Below, in pieces: positions 1 through 5,126 of a stretch of DNA of 5,126 nucleotides; the stretch's first letter is position 1; every line of letters starts with the position of its first letter. The position numbers and the translations under genes are program-made. The notes beneath the pieces are model-generated. The model saw nothing but the letters and a program-made list of their open reading frames with translations, did not search any database and had not been told where the DNA came from. This DNA comes from Candidatus Woesearchaeota archaeon (GTDB taxonomy: Archaea; Nanobdellota; Nanobdellia; SCGC-AAA011-G17; VGLX01), in assembly GCA_016866645.1 (NCBI GenBank), contig VGLX01000105.1:1-5126 (forward strand). Reading direction: 5' to 3'.

Positions 1-618
1 CAGCCTAAAGAAGACGATTTGGTACTAGACCTCTGCGCCAGCCCAGGCAGCAAGACAACACAGGCAGCAGCCATGATGAAAAACAAAGGGCTGATCATAG
101 CCAACGACAACCAGATATCAAGGCTTAAGCCTTTGCAGATAAACCTGCAACGATGCGGAGTCACCAACACAGTCATAACATTGATGGAAGGGAGATGGTT
201 CAAGAACTATCCAAGAAAATTTGACAAGATAATGGTAGACGCTCCATGCTCAGGAATAGGCACTATCAGGAAAAGCCCGCAGACGGTACAATGGTGGAAC
301 CCTAACTTTATCAAGCAGATGGCAGGCATACAGAAACAGTTATTAGAATCAGCATTCGGCCTGCTTAACGAAGGTGGAGTATTAGTATACTCTACCTGTA
401 CTTTAGAGCCAGAAGAGAACGAAGGGGTAGTGGACTATTTAATCGGCTCTTATGACAACGCTAAAGTCGAAAATATACACCTTGAAATAAAAAAATCAGA
501 GCCCGTCTCAGAATTCGAAGGGAAAACCTACTCTCCTGAGGTTAAGAAATGCTTGAGGATATGGCCGCAAGACAACGACACTGAAGGGTTCTTCGTAGCG
601 AAAATAAGAAAGTCTTAA
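1..618 (+). CDS. RNA m5C methyltransferase, RsmB/NSUN (NOL1/NOP2/Sun) family, C-terminal part
   Basis: This is the C-terminal 205 residues of a SAM-dependent RNA cytosine-C5 methyltransferase. The frame is open from base 1, so the gene starts outside the window; the TTG at 19 lies inside the SAM-binding motif and is not a start. Visible motifs in order (counting from base 1): motif I DLCASPGSKTTQ at residues 10-21 (SAM loop), an NDNQ-x-R-L...N-x-x-R-x-G segment typical of motif II, motif IV DAPCSG with Cys83, and motif VI YSTCT with Cys133. In this family the motif VI Cys is the nucleophile that attacks C6 of cytosine and the motif IV Cys assists product release; both are present. The conserved tail ends in FFVAKIRKS. 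About 100 or more N-terminal residues are missing compared with usual family length. The substrate could be tRNA (archaeal Trm4/NSUN6-like) or rRNA; the visible part does not decide. Confidence 0.92.
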   Translation, partial: QPKEDDLVLDLCASPGSKTTQAAAMMKNKGLIIANDNQISRLKPLQINLQRCGVTNTVITLMEGRWFKNYPRKFDKIMVDAPCSGIGTIRKSPQTVQWWNPNFIKQMAGIQKQLLESAFGLLNEGGVLVYSTCTLEPEENEGVVDYLIGSYDNAKVENIHLEIKKSEPVSEFEGKTYSPEVKKCLRIWPQDNDTEGFFVAKIRKS

Positions 619-1415
619 AACTTATAGCCTAAACCTTGGAATACTTCTTTCATCCGTAAGCTGTCAGCCCAAGTGCTAGGGCTCTCACAGATTATGGTAA
701 TGTCAATATCCCTTCTTAACAACTCTTCAGCCAAGCTTTTGAAAGAGGGCCCGCCATCGCCTATGTTAAGATGATTCCTCTCACCTTTATCAGTGAACTG
801 TATGCCTGAGAAGTGAGAATGCACGTGCTTAAACTTTTTCAGCTTATCCAATACTTCGGCGAAATCTATCTTGCCCTGCTGCCTAGCATATAAATGCGCG
901 AAATCGACGCAGAACCCGCACTTCGCATCCTTAACAAGCCTTAACACCTCATCAAAGCTGCCGAAAGCAGAAGACTTGCCAGTAGTCTCAGGGCTCAGCC
1001 TTACATCCCAGCCCTTGATTTTAATCTTATCCTGCACCTCTTTAATATTCGATAACACTACATCAAAAACCTTGTCCGGATTTCTTTTAGAATAAAAACC
1101 AGGATGGAACACAACATCCTTGGCACCCATGTAATGCCCTCTCTCGCATGACAACAACAGCCAGCTGAAAGATCTCCTGACCTTCTCTTTGTCCTCGCTG
1201 CTGAGGTTTATGTAGTAAGGCGCATGAACAGAAAGCTCTAAGCCCAACTTCTTCCTCAACTCGCCGACTTTTTCAGCAGTCCCATTGCTCATCATCACTC
1301 CGAAAGTGAACTCTACCTCCTGAGCCTGTAAGCCCAGCTCATTCTTAAGCCTCATCAAAGAGAGGAGTATGTTCCCATCGCAGTTGCCAGCGGGCCCCAG
1401 CCTTATCATGCTCAT
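615..1415 (-). CDS. nfo: Endonuclease IV-family apurinic/apyrimidinic endonuclease
   Basis: A 266-residue TIM-barrel protein of the endonuclease IV/xylose-isomerase-like superfamily, close to the usual 270-285 residues. Endonuclease IV cuts the backbone 5' of abasic sites in base-excision repair using three metal ions. Candidate ligands appear in the expected order: His64 (SVHAP), His104 (VFHPG), Glu143 (SPETTG), Asp171 and His174 (CVDFAH), His201 (HSHFSG), Glu212/His215 (GERNH) and Glu244 (ICESP). The ERNH segment stands where E. coli has Asp-Arg-His, so one ligand position is uncertain. Two starts are possible: ATG at 1415 or ATG at 1409; the latter gives MIRLGPAG, which looks more like archaeal family members. 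A TATA-like box about 26 bases upstream of 1415 suggests a leaderless transcript. The stop overlaps the methyltransferase stop tail-to-tail. A related sugar-phosphate isomerase is the main alternative, but the full ligand set favours the nuclease. Confidence 0.8.
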   Translation of the reverse strand: MSMIRLGPAGNCDGNILLSLMRLKNELGLQAQEVEFTFGVMMSNGTAEKVGELRKKLGLELSVHAPYYINLSSEDKEKVRRSFSWLLLSCERGHYMGAKDVVFHPGFYSKRNPDKVFDVVLSNIKEVQDKIKIKGWDVRLSPETTGKSSAFGSFDEVLRLVKDAKCGFCVDFAHLYARQQGKIDFAEVLDKLKKFKHVHSHFSGIQFTDKGERNHLNIGDGGPSFKSLAEELLRRDIDITIICESPSTWADSLRMKEVFQGLGYKF

Positions 1416-1437
1416 GAAAAACGTATAGTGATGATGG

Positions 1438-1445
1438 TTTAATAA
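1438..1445 (-). promoter_or_regulatory. TATA-like box for the endonuclease IV gene
   Basis: On the - strand this reads TTATTAAA, centred about 26 bases upstream of the ATG at 1415. In archaea transcription starts about 25 bases downstream of the TATA box, so the transcript would begin at or within a few bases of the start codon, which fits the absence of a Shine-Dalgarno sequence. It is a weak match read by eye. Confidence 0.45.
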
Positions 1446-1477
1446 CGTTTACCAAAATACTGTTCTCGAATCAAAAG

Positions 1478-1485
1478 TTTTATAA
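1478..1485 (+). promoter_or_regulatory. TATA box for the cca gene
   Basis: TTTTATAA is preceded by an A-rich stretch (TCAAAAG, 1471-1477) that could act as the TFB recognition element. It is centred about 28 bases upstream of the ATG at 1510, so transcription should begin almost at the start codon. No Shine-Dalgarno sequence lies in between, consistent with leaderless translation. Confidence 0.6.
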
Positions 1486-1509
1486 TTCTACCAACATCAA
1501 ACACCTATT

Positions 1510-2736
1510 ATGAAAGAAACTCTCAAGCATGTGTTAGCGAAGATAAAGCCTTCAGAAAAAGAAGAGCAAGAAGTCAAAAGAATAGCGAATAAGATCCTGG
1601 GCAGGATAAAGATAAAAGACGCTAAGCCCGTGCTCGGAGGCTCCGGAGAGAAAGGGACATGGCTCAGAGGGACGCACGACATAGACGTCTACGTAAAATT
1701 TAGCCCTAAAAAGTACGAGAACGGAGAAATATCTAAGGTCTTAAGAAAGTCTTTAACGAGGAGCTTCGGAAAAGTCGACACGCTTCACGGCTCAAGAGAT
1801 TATTACCAGATTAAACAATACGGCTACACTGTAGAGATAGTCCCTATAATAAACATCAAGAAAGTAAGCGAAGCGCAGAACATAACAGACATAAGCCCGT
1901 TCCACGCAGAGTGGGTTAAGAAGCACAAGAAAGGAGACGAGATAAGGCTGGCTAAAGCGTTCTGCAGAGCCAATAATTGCTACGGCGCAGAATCGCACAT
2001 ACAAGGATTCTCAGGATACGTATTAGAAATACTCGTGATACACTACGGCAGCTTTTCAGGATTCATAAGACATGTTTCGAAATGGAAGCCTAAAGAGCGC
2101 TTAGACCCTGCGAAGCACGGCGTACAGCTTAACGAAGCTAAGACGCATTCGCCGCTGATACTCATAGACCCTGTGCAGAACGACAGGAACGCGGCAGCAG
2201 CGCTGAGCAAAGACAAATATAACAAGCTTATCAAAGCAGCCCAGAATTTTCTTAAAAAACCATCAGAAGATGCGTTCATAAAAAAAGACATAACACTCGA
2301 TGACATTAGAAAGAAAGCAGAGGGAAAAAAGCTAGTCCGGCTGGAAATCACCCCTTTGGAAGGGAAAGAAGATGTCATAGGGGCGAAGCTGCTTAAGTCT
2401 TTCGAATTCATAAGAAAACAACTGGCCCTAGAAGGGTTCAAGGTACACTCATGCGACTGGAAATGGGACGGCAAAGCTGACTTCTGGTTCATAACCGAGA
2501 AAGAAGACTTGTCCGGGTTTAAAGAGCATAAAGGACCGAAGCTCAGCCAGGAAAAGCATGTGAAGAAGTTCAAGGAAAAAAACAAGGATTATGAGATTTA
2601 CCAGAAAAACGGGAGAATCTATTCTAAAACCCCTAGGGACTACAGGAATCCTGAACAGTTCATAAAACACCTGCTGACTTTAGAAAATCTTAAGAAAAAA
2701 TTTATCGATATACAGCTGTTGTGGGAAACTCCCTGA
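1510..2736 (+). CDS. cca: CCA-adding enzyme (tRNA nucleotidyltransferase), archaeal class I
   Basis: This enzyme adds or repairs the 3'-terminal CCA of tRNA using CTP and ATP, without a nucleic-acid template. The 408-residue protein has the archaeal class I layout. The nucleotidyltransferase head carries GGSGEKGTW (residues 43-51) and HDIDVYV with metal-binding Asp57 and Asp59; the third carboxylate appears to be Glu109 in TVEIVP, where Archaeoglobus fulgidus has Asp110. The central domain has the family signature RLAKAFCRANNCYGAES (146-162) followed by GFSGYVLEILVIHYGSF (166-182) and IDPVQNDRNAAAALS (219-233), which helps form the nucleotide pocket and tRNA contacts. The C-terminal body/tail includes FKEHKGPKLSQEKHVKKF. 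The length is slightly below the roughly 430-440 of well-known members. The ATG at 1510 sits at the expected distance from a TATA box. Its last 35 bases overlap the end of the convergent downstream gene. Confidence 0.96.
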   Translation: MKETLKHVLAKIKPSEKEEQEVKRIANKILGRIKIKDAKPVLGGSGEKGTWLRGTHDIDVYVKFSPKKYENGEISKVLRKSLTRSFGKVDTLHGSRDYYQIKQYGYTVEIVPIINIKKVSEAQNITDISPFHAEWVKKHKKGDEIRLAKAFCRANNCYGAESHIQGFSGYVLEILVIHYGSFSGFIRHVSKWKPKERLDPAKHGVQLNEAKTHSPLILIDPVQNDRNAAAALSKDKYNKLIKAAQNFLKKPSEDAFIKKDITLDDIRKKAEGKKLVRLEITPLEGKEDVIGAKLLKSFEFIRKQLALEGFKVHSCDWKWDGKADFWFITEKEDLSGFKEHKGPKLSQEKHVKKFKEKNKDYEIYQKNGRIYSKTPRDYRNPEQFIKHLLTLENLKKKFIDIQLLWETP

Positions 2737-3280
2737 GGTCTATGACCTTGTCACAGAATTGGGCTAAGTCCATCATTAATCGCTCGTCAGAGTTCTCGTG
2801 AACCGCTAACATAACCCCGCTGAGGTTATGGAGCCTTACCTTGCTTGTCAGGAAATGAGCGAATTTTATCACGCTCTCTATAGGGTTGTAAATCGCTAAA
2901 GTGTCTAACGAGTCTAGGAATATGAACTTGTGCTTGCCCTCTTTGAAGACTGGGTCTAGTGCTATGGCTATCTCTGTAAGGTTGCTCGGCGAGCCTACGA
3001 AGTAGCAGTTTTCATTCTCACCGGTAGACTCCCTGACCTCTTTGGTTATGCAATCGATAAAGAAGAGGTTCTTAGTGTTGATGTTCTTGTCATCAAGCAA
3101 TTGGACCATGCTCTTGTAAGGCCTGTTGATGTTGATATAGCTGCCTTTAGAATTATACCTTTTGATGATCATAGACAGCAAATGCATGTTTGCCTCTTCG
3201 AAGTTCTTGAAAGGCACTATGGCCATGACTACGAAGTTCTCAGGCAGGTTCTTAAACTCGTTCTCTAAAACTTTTTTCAT
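2702..3280 (-). CDS. KaiC/Rad55-like RecA-superfamily protein lacking a P-loop
   Basis: A 192-residue protein with no signal peptide or membrane segment, probably cytosolic. The order of elements resembles small archaeal RecA/KaiC/Rad55-like proteins: an N-terminal strand (FVVMAIVPF, residues 16-24) where Walker A should be, a helix, SYININRPYKSM, the strand NLFFIDCITKE (71-81), GSPSNLTEIAIAL, the Walker B-like strand KFIFLDSLDTLAIYN (118-132, Asp123), and a final strand with AVHENSDE. There is no GxxxxGK[ST] motif, so ATP binding in the usual way is doubtful. The function is unknown; related archaeal proteins are loosely tied to signalling, but that is not shown here. I chose the ATG at 3280; a TTG at 3286 in frame would add two residues. 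A TATA box about 31 bases upstream fits either. The 3' end overlaps cca tail-to-tail by 35 bases. Confidence 0.8.
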   Translation of the reverse strand: MKKVLENEFKNLPENFVVMAIVPFKNFEEANMHLLSMIIKRYNSKGSYININRPYKSMVQLLDDKNINTKNLFFIDCITKEVRESTGENENCYFVGSPSNLTEIAIALDPVFKEGKHKFIFLDSLDTLAIYNPIESVIKFAHFLTSKVRLHNLSGVMLAVHENSDERLMMDLAQFCDKVIDLREFPTTAVYR

Positions 3281-3307
3281 CGTCAATAACTCGTAGAACT
3301 GTCAGGG

Positions 3308-3315
3308 TTATAAAT
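3308..3315 (-). promoter_or_regulatory. TATA box for the KaiC-like gene
   Basis: The - strand reads ATTTATAA, centred about 31 bases before the ATG at 3280. The predicted transcription start is near 3285, giving a leader of about 0-6 bases. The box lies in the 39-base gap after the stop of the Cys-rich gene, so the two same-strand genes probably do not depend on one promoter. Confidence 0.6.
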
Positions 3316-3319
3316 CTTG

Positions 3320-3781
3320 TCATTTCTTAGTGAGGATGACAATCCCTACAATTATGATAATCAAAAAAATTCCGCCGATTATGTACAACCCTTTACCGCC
3401 GCTCTTAGGCTGCTCAACAGGATTAACAGCGGGCTTTTCAGCAAGTTTACTTTCCAACTCCGTTTTGTTGGGCTCTTCATTCTGTGTTTCTTTTTTAACA
3501 GTTTCGTTCTGTAATGACCCTGTTGTGGTTTCCGTCTTTGCAGCGCTTTCATTAGTTGTAGGTTCTATCTTTTGGGGTTGTATCTCGCAATCTGTGTCAT
3601 CAGCAGTTCCGCAACTGGTAGGGCAACAAGTGTCATTGTTAATGCAGGATTTTATCAAATCATAAGAGCACACCTTAAGCTGTGAAGTTGTACATTTATC
3701 AATAGTGCAGCTGTTATCGTCATTACAGTCTTCATTTAGGGCACATTCGTGTTTCTGACATACATTATTAATACAGTCCAT
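3320..3781 (-). CDS. Cys-rich surface-type protein with C-terminal membrane anchor; 5' end apparently lost
   Basis: From the ATG at 3781 this encodes 153 residues. Residues 1-66 hold 12 cysteines in short motifs such as HECALNEDCNDDNSCTIDKC and DTCCPTSCGTADDTDC, a pattern seen in secreted, disulfide-bonded archaeal and bacterial surface proteins. A Thr/Glu/Lys/Asn-rich low-complexity linker (about 67-127) with several N-x-T/S sites follows; these could be glycosylated. A single hydrophobic segment (about LYIIGG to VILT) then ends in a KK tail. This is the layout of an anchored extracellular protein, yet there is no signal peptide, so as written it should not be exported. The same frame and the Cys pattern continue upstream to 3919. 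The gene is therefore probably a 5'-truncated remnant; a functional short form from 3781 is the alternative (a TATA-like TATTATAAG lies at 3822-3830). The specific function is unknown. Confidence 0.6.
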   Translation of the reverse strand: MDCINNVCQKHECALNEDCNDDNSCTIDKCTTSQLKVCSYDLIKSCINNDTCCPTSCGTADDTDCEIQPQKIEPTTNESAAKTETTTGSLQNETVKKETQNEEPNKTELESKLAEKPAVNPVEQPKSGGKGLYIIGGIFLIIIIVGIVILTKK

Positions 3782-3919
3782 GTTAGTATTGTTCTCGTCA
3801 CATCCGCAATCAGTACAGCAGCTTATAATAGTCTCAGGATAGCTAGTCTCAGTAAGGTTGGTGCTACACTTACCATCCCCGCATTTAATCTTTTTGGAAC
3901 AAATCGGTAAATAAAATAA
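3782..3919 (-). pseudogene. Start-less upstream continuation of the Cys-rich gene
   Basis: Read in the same frame as the gene ending at 3320, these 46 codons are open back to a TAG at 3920-3922. They encode seven more cysteines, in CSKKIKCGDGKC and SCCTDCGCDENN. CGDGxC followed by CCxDCGC directly before CxxNxC is a recurrent arrangement in Cys-rich archaeal surface proteins, so this looks like genuine coding sequence. It has no ATG, GTG, TTG or CTG; only ATT and ATA are present. No other frame over 3922-3961 offers a signal peptide. The simplest reading is that the true 5' end was deleted or replaced near 3920. A sequencing or assembly error at that junction would look the same. Confidence 0.6.
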
Positions 3920-3925
3920 CTAAAA

Positions 3926-3934
3926 TTTTAAAAA
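3926..3934 (+). promoter_or_regulatory. TATA-like element for the TPR gene
   Basis: TTTTAAAAA is centred about 32 bases upstream of the ATG at 3962, predicting a transcription start near 3955-3958 and a very short leader. The gap is AT-rich, so other boxes (for example TATTAAAT near 3945-3952) also match, but that one lies too close to the ATG to serve. Confidence 0.4.
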
Positions 3935-3961
3935 CTAGGTGATACTATTAAATCTTATCTT

Positions 3962-4984
3962 ATGACCCCTAATAAGATAGAAGACAGTGAGAACACTCCA
4001 GATGAAGAGTTGGAAATTGCCTTAGCTACGCTTGGCAAGCTTTTTATAAAAGCTAAGTTTGAAGAAGCCTTGTCTATATGTGATAAATACCTTAAAATCT
4101 TCCCAGATAACACCGACTTGCTGAGGGGGAAAGCTCATGCTTTGTCTGCGTTATGCCAGCACGAACAGCTTTTGAGCATGTGTGAAGAGTATTTGAAAAA
4201 AAGTGTGGATAATCTAGACTTTATATGCTGGAAGGCTCACGCATTATTAGGTTTGAAAAACTACAGCGCATTACTGGACTGGTGTAACGAATCGTTGAAA
4301 AAATACCCTCAAGACTTAGAACTTATTGGCTGGAAGGCTTTAGCCTTGAAAAGCTTAGAGCGTTATGATGAAGCTCTAAAATGGTGCGATAAAAGCCTGA
4401 AAAAATACCCTAATGACCTAGACCTTATCGGCTGGAAAGCCGTAGCATTACGAGGCATGAAACGTTATGATAAGTTACTAGAATGGTCTAATGAGTGCTT
4501 AAAAAAATGGCATGATGACTTGATAACCATAAGGATGAAAGCCGACTCTTTGAGAGGGTTAGAGCGTTATGATGAAGCTCTGAAATGGTGCGATGAAAGC
4601 CTGAAAAAATACCCTGATGATTTAGATTTGATAGGCTGGAAAGCCATAGCTCTTAAAAACTTAGCAAAGCACTCTGAAGCTTTAGGCTGGTGCGAAGAAA
4701 ACCTGAAAAAATACCCTACAGACATGGACTTGATACACGTAAAAGCCTACGCGCTGTCAGCCTTAAAAAAATACGCCCTTCTCCTGAACTGGTGCGAAGA
4801 AAGTTTGAAAAACTCACCTGAAGACTTAAGCATGATACATCTGAAAGCAGAGGCGCTTTACGAAAAAAAGCTTTACAAGGAATGCATTGGATACTGCGAA
4901 TCAGAACTGAAAATATACGACGGTGACGCTAGGCTTATAGAATTAAAAAAGTTAGCAGATGAGGAGTTATCAAAGACTAAGTGA
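3962..4984 (+). CDS. Protein of nine tandem TPR repeats
   Basis: A 340-residue, probably cytosolic protein with no signal peptide or membrane segment. Residues 17-322 form nine consecutive 34-residue tetratricopeptide repeats (starting at 17, 51, 85, 119, 153, 187, 221, 255 and 289) without a single insertion or deletion; residues 323-340 can form a capping helix. TPR arrays fold into a superhelix that binds other proteins or peptides, so a scaffold role is likely but the partner is unknown. The consensus here is GWKAxALKxLxRYDEALxWCxxSLKKYPxDLDLI. A Cys occupies repeat position 24, normally aromatic, in eight of nine repeats. Repeats 4 and 6 are nearly identical in DNA, showing recent expansion. 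The ATG at 3962 is the first usable start; AGGTGAT at 3937-3943 is too far upstream to be its ribosome-binding site. TGA is followed at once by an in-frame TAG. Confidence 0.93.
   Translation: MTPNKIEDSENTPDEELEIALATLGKLFIKAKFEEALSICDKYLKIFPDNTDLLRGKAHALSALCQHEQLLSMCEEYLKKSVDNLDFICWKAHALLGLKNYSALLDWCNESLKKYPQDLELIGWKALALKSLERYDEALKWCDKSLKKYPNDLDLIGWKAVALRGMKRYDKLLEWSNECLKKWHDDLITIRMKADSLRGLERYDEALKWCDESLKKYPDDLDLIGWKAIALKNLAKHSEALGWCEENLKKYPTDMDLIHVKAYALSALKKYALLLNWCEESLKNSPEDLSMIHLKAEALYEKKLYKECIGYCESELKIYDGDARLIELKKLADEELSKTK
4355..4615 (+). repeat. Near-identical 57-bp segments 204 bp apart inside the TPR gene
   Basis: Bases 4355-4411 and 4559-4615 match at 55 of 57 positions, the differences being two A/G changes. 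The offset is exactly 204, two 102-bp repeat units. Both encode the helix-turn segment from LERYDEALKWC to SLKKYP (residues 132-150 and 200-218). Synonymous positions are conserved too, so this is recent duplication or gene conversion and not only protein-level selection. Confidence 0.85.
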
Positions 4985-4994
4985 TAGCAGATTC

Positions 4995-5023
4995 TTTTTT
5001 ATAACTGATGTTTCGGGTTTTTT
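4995..5023 (+). terminator. T-tract terminator after the TPR gene
   Basis: Two runs of six T (4995-5000 and 5018-5023) follow the TPR stop codon at 4982-4984. Archaeal RNA polymerase terminates at T-rich runs in the non-template strand without needing a hairpin, and I see no strong stem. The second run ends just before the stop of the convergent gene. Confidence 0.55.
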
Positions 5024-5024
5024 G

Positions 5025-5126
5025 TTATGTTCCTCGTGCCCAGTTGTAGCTTAGTTTTTCTATTTCTTCTCTGGTTTTGTTCTTTGCGTTTTGAAGCAGG
5101 ATGGTGTGGCATTCTGCTTTCAGTTG
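5025..5126 (-). CDS. C-terminal 33 residues of an unidentified protein
   Basis: On the - strand the frame is open from the right edge to a TAA at 5025-5027. The 33 visible residues run from QLKAECHTILLQNAKN to LSYNWARGT. They look like a real, mostly helical C-terminus: a charged amphipathic stretch (NKTREEIEKL) followed by a short aromatic tail, with no low-complexity character, and the stop lies only 40 bases from the end of the convergent TPR gene, matching the packing elsewhere in the window. I do not recognise the family from so short a piece. The start and most of the gene lie outside the window. Confidence 0.6.
   Translation of the reverse strand, partial: QLKAECHTILLQNAKNKTREEIEKLSYNWARGT

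Noticed and set aside
19..21. TTG as start of the methyltransferase
   Set aside because: It directly precedes the SAM-binding motif and the frame is open to base 1; the true start is outside the window.
1419..1450. Six-base inverted repeat AAACGT...ACGTTT flanking the endonuclease IV TATA-like box
   Set aside because: Arms of 6 bases with a 20-base spacer in AT-rich DNA are easily due to chance; not enough to call an operator.
2043..2585. 180-codon - strand open frame inside cca
   Set aside because: It is antisense to a clearly conserved enzyme, and the translation is Ser/Phe/Leu-rich without recognisable motifs, as expected for a shadow frame.
3330..3665. 111-codon + strand open frame opposite the Cys-rich gene
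   Set aside because: Its hydrophobic Ser/Val-rich translation is the mirror of the Thr/Glu linker and Cys region; the - strand reading has coherent motifs and an anchor.
3937..3943. AGGTGAT, a good match to the archaeal anti-Shine-Dalgarno sequence, upstream of the TPR gene
   Set aside because: It ends 18 bases before the ATG at 3962, too far for normal spacing, and the nearest in-frame triplet downstream is ATT at 3947, only 3 bases away. Probably chance.
3962..4984. 102-bp periodic repeats considered as a CRISPR or minisatellite array
   Set aside because: The periodicity keeps frame and encodes TPR helices throughout; there are no constant repeats alternating with unique spacers.
1..5126. 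Search for tRNA or rRNA genes and insertion sequences
   Set aside because: No tRNA-like cloverleaf, rRNA signature, transposase motif or terminal inverted repeat was seen by eye on either strand; all gaps are under 100 bases apart from the Cys-rich 5' remnant.

Overview
The window looks like compact archaeal chromosome. The best single indicator is a complete class I (archaeal-type) CCA-adding enzyme. An archaeal-style endonuclease IV, an archaeal KaiC/Rad55-like protein that has lost its P-loop, TATA-like boxes about 25-32 bases upstream of start codons, and near absence of Shine-Dalgarno sites point the same way. Tight packing with overlapping convergent gene ends suggests a small-genome lineage such as a DPANN archaeon, but that placement is inference from style, not from a phylogenetic marker.

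Layout from left to right. (1) Bases 1-618, + strand: C-terminal part of an RsmB/NSUN-family RNA m5C methyltransferase, cut by the window edge. (2) 615-1415, - strand: endonuclease IV-family AP endonuclease, overlapping the methyltransferase tail-to-tail by 4 bases. (3) 1416-1509: a 94-base divergent promoter region with one TATA-like box per strand. (4) 1510-2736, + strand: tRNA CCA nucleotidyltransferase. (5) 2702-3280, - strand: RecA/KaiC-superfamily-like protein without a Walker A motif, overlapping the cca gene by 35 bases. (6) 3320-3781, - strand: Cys-rich surface-type protein with a C-terminal membrane anchor; its reading frame and Cys pattern continue to 3919 without any usable start codon, so the gene appears to have lost its 5' end. 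(7) 3962-4984, + strand: a protein of nine uninterrupted 34-residue TPR repeats, followed by T-rich terminator sequence. (8) 5025-5126, - strand: the last 33 codons of an unidentified gene running off the right edge.

The left half is housekeeping: RNA methylation, tRNA 3'-end maturation and DNA base-excision repair. These genes alternate in strand and each has its own promoter, so I see no operon. The right half (about 3300-5000) is the accessory part. The degraded surface-protein gene abuts the promoter of the repeat-rich TPR gene, which suggests a past rearrangement near 3920. I do not see a convincing new multi-gene system. The most interesting items are the lost 5' end of the Cys-rich gene, the strictly periodic Cys ladder and partial DNA-level duplication in the TPR gene, and the P-loop-less KaiC-like protein.
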